Shown here: positions 1 to 4,866 of the stretch, in pieces
How positions within the stretch are numbered: position 1 is the first letter of the stretch
Layout: every line of letters begins with the position of its first letter
Assembly (NCBI GenBank): GCA_943359405.1
Contig: CALRHO010000055.1
Span: forward strand, 1-5,209
Direction: 5' to 3'
Source of the DNA: Candidatus Nomurabacteria bacterium
Lineage (GTDB): Bacteria; Patescibacteriota; Minisyncoccia; Phycocordibacterales; UBA918
DNA: 5,209 nt
Made by a program: the position numbers and the translations under genes
Notes under the pieces: model-generated
Database searches by the model: none
What the model was told of the DNA's origin: nothing
What the model saw: the letters and a program-made list of their open reading frames with translations, nothing else

Positions 1-551
1 GCCGCGCGGAAGCGGTCAGTATAGCGGACATCCGGTGGGTAGGTAGAAACATTGGCATAGCCCTCGGCCACAAGCGCCTCGTTTACCAGCACCTCATCCA
101 CATACACATAGCGCAGCAGACGACCGTACTGATCGGTCTCACTCACGTCTTTTTCCAGCCGCACGGATTGCCCAGAGACCAAGGCCCGGTTGTAGGCACT
201 GGCTTCCGCCCCAAAGCACTCGACACCCCGGGTCGGATGTACCGTCTCGGGCGCATTAACACTAATGTACCGAACCCGCCTTGAGTCACCATTAATCTGC
301 ACATCAATCGTGTCCCCGTCGACTACCCCGAGGACCAGGTACTGCTCACCACCGAGCGTCACCTCGGACAAAGTAGCCCTATCATTCACCGCCTCATCGA
401 CAACCTCGGCTTGAATCATTTCTGCTGCCGGCGGCTGTGAAGACGATGACGATAGTGATACCGTCGGTGTGGGCGCACGGGTAATTACCAGACCATCAAT
501 CACAATAAGCAGTACCGTGATAACCAGAACAATAAACAGCATACGATTCAT
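1..551 (-). CDS. Membrane-anchored thermonuclease (staphylococcal nuclease-like), 3' end cut by window edge
   Basis: This frame reads 183 codons without a stop before leaving the window. Residues 4-23 form one hydrophobic segment, probably a signal anchor or uncleaved signal peptide, followed by a Ser/Pro-rich linker (about 26-45). From residue 71 the staphylococcal nuclease (SNase/TNase) fold is recognisable: VDGDT at 77-81, VRYISVNAPE at 93-102, GVECFGAEAS at 109-118, DQYGR at 140-144 and VNEALVAEGYA at 156-166. By alignment to the Staphylococcus enzyme, Asp80, Arg94, Glu102 and Arg144 match Asp21, Arg35, Glu43 and Arg87, so the catalytic set is complete. The Asp40 calcium-ligand position is Asn99. 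The family cuts DNA and RNA to 3'-phosphate products using Ca2+. The anchor implies action outside the cytoplasm, perhaps in scavenging nucleic acids (inference). The start at 551 is the first ATG before the hydrophobic segment; there is no Shine-Dalgarno, but a -10-like box sits just upstream. The C-terminal helix lies beyond the window. Confidence 0.9.
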   Translation of the reverse strand, partial: MNRMLFIVLVITVLLIVIDGLVITRAPTPTVSLSSSSSQPPAAEMIQAEVVDEAVNDRATLSEVTLGGEQYLVLGVVDGDTIDVQINGDSRRVRYISVNAPETVHPTRGVECFGAEASAYNRALVSGQSVRLEKDVSETDQYGRLLRYVYVDEVLVNEALVAEGYANVSTYPPDVRYTDRFRA

Positions 552-559
552 ACCAGGCC

Positions 560-565
560 ATTGTA
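560..565 (-). promoter_or_regulatory. Candidate -10 box of the thermonuclease gene
   Basis: Read on the minus strand the sequence is TACAAT, one mismatch from TATAAT, with eight bases between it and the ATG at 551. Transcription would then begin within about two bases of the start codon, giving a leaderless or nearly leaderless message. No good -35 box is visible. Confidence 0.45.
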
Positions 566-595
566 CGGTAGTGTAATAAAACCAGCGACCGTCCG

Positions 596-601
596 TATAA
601 T
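596..601 (+). promoter_or_regulatory. -10 box TATAAT of the DUF305 gene, leaderless arrangement
   Basis: A perfect TATAAT is followed by six bases and then the ATG at 608. With normal promoter geometry, transcription starts at or within a base of the A of the start codon. There is no Shine-Dalgarno, which fits leaderless translation. The -35 region is weak. It shares the 56-base divergent intergenic space with the thermonuclease promoter. Confidence 0.65.
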
Positions 602-607
602 GAATAT

Positions 608-1267
608 ATGAAACACACCATTGTCTTAGCAACCGGGCTCGCGTTCCTCATTGGTGCCATTACCGGCTACGCGGTACATGGCCTAACCAAGTACGACGGT
701 CACCACGGTATGGAAACGTACGGTCGGTACGATGACCATCACAGCGATCGTGACGGTATGCCTATGCGTATGAGCATGGGTGGTGACCATGCTGGGCATG
801 GCATGGGTGAACACAACATGCACATGGATATGATGGTAAAAAGTGAACGAGAGTTTATTGAGCACATGATTCCCCACCATGAAGAGGCTGTAAGTACGTC
901 CAAGGAAGTGCTCGCGCGTGGCGGCTCGACCCCAGAGATTCGTACCTTGGCAGAAAACATCATCACGGCACAGGAGCGCGAGATTGCCGACATGAGGCAG
1001 TGGTACGAGAGCTGGTACGGTACCCCGTATGCAGACAAAGGCATCTACGAACCGATGATGCGTGACCTCTCCATCCTCAGCGGTACCGAACTTGACAAGG
1101 TGTTTCTCGAAGACATGGTGCACCACCATATGGGCGCTATCATGATGGCCCGCAGCGTTGAGCCGTTTATCGAACACGAGGAAATGCGCACACTCACCGA
1201 AACCATCATCCGCACGCAGTCCGCTGAAATTGAAGCGATGCAGAGCCTCCGCGCTGGTCTCAAATAA
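608..1267 (+). CDS. Membrane-anchored DUF305 protein with His/Met-rich linker
   Basis: The protein has 219 residues. Residues 4-26 are a hydrophobic segment with a GxxxGY pattern, probably a signal anchor. Residues 24-77 are rich in histidine (9) and methionine (10), as in HAGHGMGEHNMHMDMM at 61-76. The rest fits DUF305 (PF03713), a ferritin-like four-helix family, with two matching half-repeats: FIEHMIPHHEEAV (83-95) followed by AQEREIADM (121-129), and FLEDMVHHHMGAIMMA (166-181) followed by TQSAEIEAM (203-211). The HH, Met, Gln and Glu positions recur in both halves and could bind metal. DUF305 proteins are often found near copper-handling genes, and the Met/His linker also suggests copper, but no copper gene is visible here, so the metal is an inference. 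The protein probably faces outside the membrane. The start is fixed by the TATAAT box six bases upstream, and the gene ends 13 bases before a strong terminator. Confidence 0.88.
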   Translation: MKHTIVLATGLAFLIGAITGYAVHGLTKYDGHHGMETYGRYDDHHSDRDGMPMRMSMGGDHAGHGMGEHNMHMDMMVKSEREFIEHMIPHHEEAVSTSKEVLARGGSTPEIRTLAENIITAQEREIADMRQWYESWYGTPYADKGIYEPMMRDLSILSGTELDKVFLEDMVHHHMGAIMMARSVEPFIEHEEMRTLTETIIRTQSAEIEAMQSLRAGLK

Positions 1268-1280
1268 CTCGTTTGGGCAG

Positions 1281-1316
1281 AAAAAGGCCGGCACAGGTGC
1301 GCCGGCCTTTTTCTTT
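1281..1316. terminator. Bidirectional intrinsic terminator between DUF305 and bcp
   Basis: A perfect 12-bp stem pairs AAAAAGGCCGGC (1281-1292) with GCCGGCCTTTTT (1301-1312) around an eight-base loop, followed by CTTT. The A run on the left arm gives a T run on the minus strand, so it can stop both the DUF305 transcript and the converging peroxiredoxin transcript. It lies 13 bases after the DUF305 stop codon and 22 bases after the bcp stop codon. Confidence 0.9.
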
Positions 1317-1338
1317 GCTCGTGTCTGTCGCTGCAGAC

Positions 1339-1839
1339 CTAAACCGCTGCGGCCTTGGCTGCCTTCTTCGCTTCCTTCTGGATAGCCTTGAGGTCGGTAA
1401 GGAGTTCTAGGGCGTGATTAGCCGGGTCGACGTCAGGGTAGACCTTAGCAATCGTCCCATCGGGTGCGATGAGGTACGAAACGCGGAAGGTACCGAGATA
1501 CTTCTTGCCACGCATCGTCTTTTCACCCCAAGCCTGATATTTCTGAATCATCTCGGTTGATTCATCTGAGAGAAGCGTAAACGGCAGCGAATATTTCTCG
1601 GCAAACTTCTTATGTGACTTCACTGAGTCTTTACTTACCCCACATACCGCAACACCCATACGCTTGAAGTCCTTATAGATTTCAGCAATGGCACAGGCTT
1701 CCTTGGTACAGCCGGGTGTATCATCCTTGGGGTAGAAATATATAAGTAGCCACTTCCCTGCATAATCCTTGAGCGCATGCATCTTTCCATCCTGATCGGC
1801 CAACTTAAATGTTGGCGCCTTACGTCCTGCTTTAAGCAT
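1339..1839 (-). CDS. bcp: Thiol peroxidase, BCP/PrxQ-type peroxiredoxin
   Basis: This 166-residue protein has the usual length and layout of bacterioferritin comigratory protein. It reduces hydrogen peroxide and organic hydroperoxides in the cytoplasm, normally recharged by thioredoxin. The signature YFYPKDDTPGCTKEAC runs from 34 to 49. Cys44 is the peroxidatic cysteine (Cys45 in E. coli BCP) and Cys49 fits the resolving cysteine of the helix-2, atypical 2-Cys type. Thr41 and Arg119 (in GTFRVSYLI, 116-124) complete the active site. Other family blocks are APTFKLADQDG (8-18) and GVSKDSVKSHKKFAEKY (67-83). A third cysteine, Cys66, lies where E. coli has leucine. The last 16 or so residues are a Lys/Ala-rich helical tail beyond the core fold. 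The ATG at 1839 gives the family's normal N-terminus; there is no Shine-Dalgarno. It converges on the DUF305 gene and appears to be transcribed alone. Confidence 0.95.
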   Translation of the reverse strand: MLKAGRKAPTFKLADQDGKMHALKDYAGKWLLIYFYPKDDTPGCTKEACAIAEIYKDFKRMGVAVCGVSKDSVKSHKKFAEKYSLPFTLLSDESTEMIQKYQAWGEKTMRGKKYLGTFRVSYLIAPDGTIAKVYPDVDPANHALELLTDLKAIQKEAKKAAKAAAV

Positions 1840-1872
1840 ACAAATTACTAGAATCTTACGAATAACGGTGCT

Positions 1873-1881
1873 AGTATACCA
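1873..1881 (-). promoter_or_regulatory. Candidate extended -10 promoter of bcp
   Basis: The minus strand reads TGGTATACT: a TGn extension joined to TATACT, one mismatch from TATAAT. Transcription would start near 1866 and leave a leader of about 27 bases, which lacks a Shine-Dalgarno. A weaker alternative, TAAGAT at 1853-1858, would give a much shorter leader. Confidence 0.45.
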
Positions 1882-1904
1882 TCGCCAAGTACGAAGGCGT
1901 GGCT

Positions 1905-1932
1905 ATGAAATCTAAATGGCTTTAGATTTCAT
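1905..1932. repeat. Perfect 12-bp AT-rich hairpin
   Basis: ATGAAATCTAAA (1905-1916) and TTTAGATTTCAT (1921-1932) pair without mismatch around a TGGC loop. Neither strand has a T run after the stem, so it is unlikely to be an intrinsic terminator. It forms the first arm inside the 1897-2007 element. Confidence 0.8.
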
Positions 1933-1941
1933 CCAATCGGG
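1931..1941. repeat. Direct repeat word ATCCAATCGGG, copy 1
   Basis: These 11 bases recur exactly at 2217-2227. Both copies begin inside the right arm of an AT-rich palindrome and extend just beyond it, and a complementary partial copy CCCGATTG lies at 2181-2188. Confidence 0.75.
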
Positions 1942-2000
1942 CGCGTAGCGGCCGACTACCGTTTGGAGCGAAAGCGACACGGCAGCGGGAGCGGTGCGAG

Positions 2001-2013
2001 GCCACGCTTTCAG
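2001..2013. repeat. Inverted copy of the tRNA-Ser 5' end
   Basis: The reverse complement of 2001-2013 matches 2039-2051 (two bases of leader plus the first 11 tRNA bases) at 12 of 13 positions. The one difference would form a G-U pair in RNA. A transcript started upstream could pair this segment with the tRNA 5' end. Confidence 0.65.
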
Positions 2014-2025
2014 GGGAGATTAAGG

Positions 2026-2031
2026 TACTAT
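2026..2031 (+). promoter_or_regulatory. Possible -10 box of tRNA-Ser
   Basis: TACTAT ends nine bases before the mature tRNA 5' end, which would place the transcription start about three bases ahead of it. The overlapping TATACA at 2029-2034 is an alternative. No convincing -35 box is seen. Confidence 0.3.
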
Positions 2032-2040
2032 ACAAACACT

Positions 2041-2127
2041 GGAAGCGTGGCTGAGCGGTCGAAGGCACCGGTTTCGAAAACCGGCAGAGGGGAAACCTTC
2101 TCGAGGGTTCAAATCCCTCCGCTTCCG
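2041..2127 (+). tRNA. tRNA-Ser(CGA), decodes UCG
   Basis: All parts of a class II tRNA are present. The acceptor stem is GGAAGCG (2041-2047) with CGCTTCC (2120-2126). The D arm lies at about 2050-2066. The anticodon stem is CCGGT (2068-2072) with ACCGG (2080-2084), and the loop TTCGAAA carries anticodon CGA at 2075-2077. The long variable arm has a 6-bp stem (2086-2091 with 2096-2101) and a GAAA loop. The T stem is GAGGG/CCCTC around TTCAAAT (2103-2119). The discriminator base is G at 2127, as expected for serine. The next bases are CAG, so CCA is not encoded and must be added after transcription. The gene stands alone, without a neighbouring tRNA, and is flanked on both sides by partial copies of its own ends. 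Confidence 0.97.
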
Positions 2128-2130
2128 CAG
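2106..2130 (+). repeat. 25-base direct repeat at the tRNA-Ser 3' end, copy 1 (att-like)
   Basis: This segment covers the last bases of the T stem through three bases past the discriminator. It is identical over 25 bases to 2243-2267, a period of 137 bases; the match stops at once on both sides. A duplicated tRNA 3' end is the classic footprint of site-specific integration, but the intervening DNA carries no integrase. Confidence 0.85.
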
Positions 2131-2146
2131 TGAACGGAGGAAGCGA

Positions 2147-2165
2147 GGAAGTCCGGGGGACTTCC
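2147..2165. repeat. Perfect 8-bp GC-rich hairpin
   Basis: GGAAGTCC (2147-2154) pairs with GGACTTCC (2158-2165) around a GGG loop. It interrupts what would otherwise be a continuous inverted copy of the tRNA-Ser 3' end, splitting it between the acceptor and T-stem portions. No T run follows, so it is not a typical terminator. Confidence 0.75.
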
Positions 2166-2180
2166 GTGAGGGATTTGAAG

Positions 2181-2227
2181 CCCGATTGAGCATTTTTTGG
2201 AGTATACGAACAAAAAATCCAATCGGG
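2181..2227. repeat. Long interrupted hairpin with CCCGATTG arms
   Basis: CCCGATTG (2181-2188) pairs with CAATCGGG (2220-2227), and ATTTTTTG (2192-2199) with CAAAAAAT (2211-2218). They are separated by a small AGC/C internal loop and closed by an 11-base loop. It forms the distal part of the 2139-2263 fold. Confidence 0.8.
2217..2227. repeat. Direct repeat word ATCCAATCGGG, copy 2
   Basis: This is the second exact copy of the 11-base word at 1931-1941, again at the right edge of an AT-rich palindrome, 286 bases downstream and on the other side of the tRNA. Confidence 0.75.
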
Positions 2228-2242
2228 GTACTGAACCGGTAT

Positions 2243-2267
2243 GGTTCAAATCCCTCCGCTTCCGCAG
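2243..2267 (+). repeat. 25-base direct repeat of the tRNA-Ser 3' end, copy 2 (partial tRNA)
   Basis: This copy is identical to 2106-2130. It carries the T loop, the 3' half of the T stem and the 3' half of the acceptor stem, but no matching upstream tRNA body, so it is a fragment and not a second tRNA. It ends 18 bases before the chosen start of the phosphoesterase gene. Confidence 0.85.
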
Positions 2268-2270
2268 CGA

Positions 2271-2276
2271 TATGAA
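2271..2276 (+). promoter_or_regulatory. Possible -10 box of the phosphoesterase gene
   Basis: TATGAA matches TATAAT at four of six positions and lies nine bases before the ATG at 2286, a spacing close to those of the other leaderless-looking genes here. The match is weak, and read-through from the tRNA-Ser promoter is an alternative. Confidence 0.25.
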
Positions 2277-2285
2277 ATACGCACC

Positions 2286-3023
2286 ATGAAACTGATTTCG
2301 TTAAATGTTGAAGGGAACGCCCACCTCGATACGGTACGTGATTTTTTGCATGATTATCAGGCTGACGTGATTTGCCTCATGGAGGCACCTGAAGATTTTA
2401 CCGTTTGGTTAAAAAAAGAAGGGTACGCGGTTACGTTTGCACCCACCACCATCCGTACTAATGGGCGCGGGACGTTTACCGAAGGAGTAGTATTGGCCAG
2501 CAACCAAGCACACACTACTCACTGCCAGTACTATCATCAGCCACAACCAACCATTGTTCATCACGATCCCATAAACCCGCATGGTACCGTTGCCCGGGCA
2601 GTTATTGTTGCAACCTTTACCTTTGGTACTCTGGCCACGACTCACTTTACCTGGACCCCAAATGGTAACCAGCCGGGCATCGAGCAAATCAGTACACTCG
2701 ATGCACTCCTGGCGATACTTACTTCTTGTAAACCACACTATCTCGTTGGTGATCTTAACATCCCCAGACACCACAATCCACTCTACAAAACTTTAACCTC
2801 GCACTATATTGATACCATTCCAGAAAGTTACCGGAGTAGTCTTGATAGATCGTTTCATAGACTGGCAAATTCACCTGAGTTCCAATTTTTGTTTAACGAA
2901 TTCATGGTCGATTACCTGCTCGCACACCCCTCGCTTGAGGTACAGGATGTACAACTTGTTTTTGGTGTTAGTGACCACGCCGCCATAACCGCCACGATAG
3001 GGGGCAAGTCCCCGAAACTGTAG
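2286..3023 (+). CDS. Endonuclease/exonuclease/phosphatase (EEP) family protein
   Basis: The protein has 245 residues from the ATG at 2286. The EEP fold (PF03372) is seen from end to end: MKLISLNVEGN with Asn7; DVICLMEAPE with metal-binding Glu33; LATTHFTW with His120; LVGDLNIPR with Asp156 and Asn158; VDYLLA with Asp209; and the closing GVSDHAAI with the Asp230-His231 pair. The catalytic set is complete, so it should be an active Mg2+-dependent phosphoesterase. The family includes DNA-repair nucleases, RNases and phosphatases, and the substrate cannot be told from sequence. No signal peptide is seen, so it is probably cytoplasmic. The frame is open to an ATG at 2241, but those 15 extra codons mostly translate the tRNA 3'-end copy, and family homology begins at 2286. 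There is no Shine-Dalgarno. It converges on glmS with 22 bases between stop codons and no clear terminator. Confidence 0.88.
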   Translation: MKLISLNVEGNAHLDTVRDFLHDYQADVICLMEAPEDFTVWLKKEGYAVTFAPTTIRTNGRGTFTEGVVLASNQAHTTHCQYYHQPQPTIVHHDPINPHGTVARAVIVATFTFGTLATTHFTWTPNGNQPGIEQISTLDALLAILTSCKPHYLVGDLNIPRHHNPLYKTLTSHYIDTIPESYRSSLDRSFHRLANSPEFQFLFNEFMVDYLLAHPSLEVQDVQLVFGVSDHAAITATIGGKSPKL

Positions 3024-3045
3024 CGGTGCTTAATGATTAGACCCC

Positions 3046-4860
3046 CTACTCCACCGTCACGCTCTTAGCCAAATTTCGCGGCCGGTCGACATTGAGTCCA
3101 CGCGCCACTCCGACATAATAGGCAAATAACTGAAGCGGAAGTACTGTCACGATTGGCTGGAGGAGTGGGTGCACTGACGGCACCAGAAACACATCGTTTG
3201 CTACTCGCGACAAATCATGGTCACCTGCCGTACCAATCGCAAACACTGGTGCTTGCCTCGCCCGTACCTCCTCAATATTTGAAATCATTTTTTCGTACAC
3301 AGCATCGCGCGGTGCGAGCGCAACAACCGGAAATGATGGGTCAAGGAGTGCAATCGAACCATGCTTAAGCTCCCCACCCGCATAGGCTTCCGCATGAAGA
3401 TAAGTCACTTCCTTTAGTTTTAGTGCTCCCTCATAGGCAATCGGTGCATGGAGTTTGCGACCAATAAACATAGCATCCCGGTACGTAGCGTAGGTGGCTG
3501 CAATTGCTTTTATTTCTGCTGCCCGGTCAAGTACGGTTTGTAAGGCAGCTGGTAGTTCTTGAAGTCCCTGAGCAATTGCCTGGCCGTCTTGCAGTGAAAG
3601 ACCTCGCTCTCGTGCGACAGCGAGCGTCAATAAGGCAAGCGCGGTGAGTTGTGAAATAAATGCCTTCGTGGACGCCACCGCTACTTCAGGACCAGCATGA
3701 TTGTAGATACCTGCATCAGTCTCACGCGCAATGGTTGAACCGACGACATTAACAATGCCCAGGGTCAAAAGACCAGCCTCCTTCGCACGCCTCACCGAGG
3801 TAAGGGTATCAGCGGTCTCACCCGACTGAGTGATGGCAAGTACGGCAGTTTTGTCGTGTGCAAAGATGCGTTTATAGCGAAACTCACTCCCCAGTTCCAC
3901 CTCTACTGGTAGCCCCCCGTACTCCTCAAGCATGATACGCCCCACTTGCCCAGCGTAATACGCTGAACCACAACCGACAATGAGCAATCGCTCAAGGCTT
4001 GCCAAATGTGGAAGATGGGCTTCTATACCACCAAGCTTTGCTCGCCCACGTTCAAGGAGCAGTCGCCCTCGAATGGTATTTTCAACGACACTTGGTGCCT
4101 CAAAAATCTCTTTCTCCATGAAGTGAGCATATCCATTCTTCTGCAATGTTTCTACCGACCATTCAATGCGTTCCGGCAGCCGTGTGTGCGCCTTACCAGC
4201 GCGATTGGTTATTGAGTATGACTGACGGTCAATGACGGCCACCTCACCGTCAGTGAGATATACGACATCCTTAGTATGGATAAGTAAGGGAGCTGCGTCT
4301 GAGGCTACAAAGTTCTCACCCGTCCCGAGACCAATCACAAGCGGACTCCCTTGTCTTGCCACTACCAGGCGGTACGGGTCGTGTTCACTCATTACCGCAA
4401 TGCCATACGCTCCCTCGACCAGAGACAAGGCCGCCAAAACTGCTTCACGCACATCACCCCGGTAGAGACTGCCGATTAACTTTGCCAGAACCTCAGTGTC
4501 GGTATCAGAACTAAACTGCACCCCTTGCATCAGGAGTCCCTCTTTGAGGGCCTGGTAATTTTCAATAATGCCGTTATGAACAATCCACAGTGAGTCGCTC
4601 ATGTCGCTGTGCGGATGGGCATTACGCTCGGTCGGTGGGCCATGGGTTGCCCAACGCGTGTGTCCGATACCAGACGTACCCGTCCAGGTCTTGGGTACCA
4701 ATGATGCGACAATGTCTACAGGTCCGGTCGCCTTCACTACCCCACTACCTGCTACATACACACCGGCCGAGTCATACCCTCGGTACTCAAGCGCCCGTAG
4801 ACCATCAAGAATAATCGGTGCTGCCGGTCGCTGCCCCACGTATCCAAAGATGCCGCACAT
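3046..4860 (-). CDS. glmS: Glutamine--fructose-6-phosphate aminotransferase (isomerizing)
   Basis: This 604-residue protein is full length (E. coli GlmS is 609). It makes glucosamine-6-phosphate from fructose-6-phosphate and glutamine in the cytoplasm, the first step towards UDP-GlcNAc, peptidoglycan and surface sugars. The N-terminal glutaminase domain starts with MCGIFGYVG, where Cys2 is the nucleophile once Met is removed. It also has RGYDSAG (27-33), HTRWATHG (67-74), HNGIIENY (95-102) and TDTE with Asp121. Two SIS domains follow: GCGSAYYAG around Cys297, the sugar-phosphate loop TQSGETAD, AVASTKAF, EGALKLKEVTYLHAEAY, and GGELKHGS with His500. The C-terminus is NLAKSVTVE with Lys599, matching the catalytic Lys603 of E. 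coli. The start is certain because Cys2 must follow the initiator Met. No Shine-Dalgarno is present. The gene is monocistronic as far as can be seen. Confidence 0.98.
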   Translation of the reverse strand: MCGIFGYVGQRPAAPIILDGLRALEYRGYDSAGVYVAGSGVVKATGPVDIVASLVPKTWTGTSGIGHTRWATHGPPTERNAHPHSDMSDSLWIVHNGIIENYQALKEGLLMQGVQFSSDTDTEVLAKLIGSLYRGDVREAVLAALSLVEGAYGIAVMSEHDPYRLVVARQGSPLVIGLGTGENFVASDAAPLLIHTKDVVYLTDGEVAVIDRQSYSITNRAGKAHTRLPERIEWSVETLQKNGYAHFMEKEIFEAPSVVENTIRGRLLLERGRAKLGGIEAHLPHLASLERLLIVGCGSAYYAGQVGRIMLEEYGGLPVEVELGSEFRYKRIFAHDKTAVLAITQSGETADTLTSVRRAKEAGLLTLGIVNVVGSTIARETDAGIYNHAGPEVAVASTKAFISQLTALALLTLAVARERGLSLQDGQAIAQGLQELPAALQTVLDRAAEIKAIAATYATYRDAMFIGRKLHAPIAYEGALKLKEVTYLHAEAYAGGELKHGSIALLDPSFPVVALAPRDAVYEKMISNIEEVRARQAPVFAIGTAGDHDLSRVANDVFLVPSVHPLLQPIVTVLPLQLFAYYVGVARGLNVDRPRNLAKSVTVE

Positions 4861-4866
4861 ACAACC

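Larger units (their letters stand above)
1897..2007. repeat. Inverted-repeat-bounded palindromic element upstream of tRNA-Ser
   Basis: Arms GCGTGGC (1897-1903) and GCCACGC (2001-2007) pair perfectly and enclose 97 bases. Inside are a perfect 12-bp AT-rich hairpin (1905-1932), the word CCAATCGGG (1933-1941), a near-palindrome around CGGCCG with GTAG/CTAC flanks (1945-1959), and a GC-rich stretch with repeated GAGCG/AGCGG words (1966-2000). No open reading frame of note is present. The left arm plus the next base (1897-1904) equals tRNA-Ser bases 2045-2052, and the right arm is the complement of the same part. It resembles a small non-coding palindromic repeat unit such as a REP/MITE-like element, or a folded RNA; the sequence alone does not decide. 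Confidence 0.55.
2139..2263 (+). other. tRNA-derived fold-back element, possible structured RNA
   Basis: Arms GGAAGCG (2139-2145) and CGCTTCC (2257-2263) form a 7-bp stem identical to the tRNA-Ser acceptor stem. Next come a side hairpin (2147-2165), a perfect 12-bp stem GAGGGATTTGAA/TTCAAATCCCTC (2168-2179 with 2245-2256), an 8-bp stem (2181-2188 with 2220-2227) and a further 8-bp AT stem (2192-2199 with 2211-2218). On the 3' side a 17-base bulge (2228-2244) can form a small GAACC/GGTTC alternative. It is not a tRNA: no T stem forms locally and no anticodon arm is seen. It may be an inverted duplication of the tRNA 3' end opened by insertions, or a non-coding RNA; both are inferences. Confidence 0.5.

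Noticed and set aside
683..1294. 203-codon open frame on the minus strand opposite the DUF305 gene
   Set aside because: It is antisense to a clear family member. Its His/Val-rich text mirrors the His/Met codons of the real gene, it runs through the terminator stem, and it shows no recognisable domain.
1158..1385. 75-codon plus-strand frame across the terminator
   Set aside because: It overlaps the DUF305 3' end, the two-way terminator and the bcp 3' end, and its product has no family features.
1905..1932. Intrinsic terminator for bcp or the tRNA
   Set aside because: The stem is AT-rich and neither strand has a T run after it; it also lies upstream of both genes.
2243..2267. Second tRNA gene
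   Set aside because: Only the T-loop and 3' acceptor portion is present; the local 5' T-stem half does not pair and there is no anticodon arm.
1897..2267. CRISPR array
   Set aside because: Repeats are few, unequal in length, irregularly spaced and tRNA-derived; there are no regular spacers and no cas genes.
2409..2774. 121-codon minus-strand frame opposite the phosphoesterase gene, and a 71-codon plus frame at 2581-2796
   Set aside because: Both overlap the well supported EEP gene, whose catalytic motifs fix the true frame.
2999..3045. Terminator between the phosphoesterase gene and glmS
   Set aside because: Only a weak GGGG/CCCC pairing (3001-3013) without a T run is present in the gene end, so it does not support a call.
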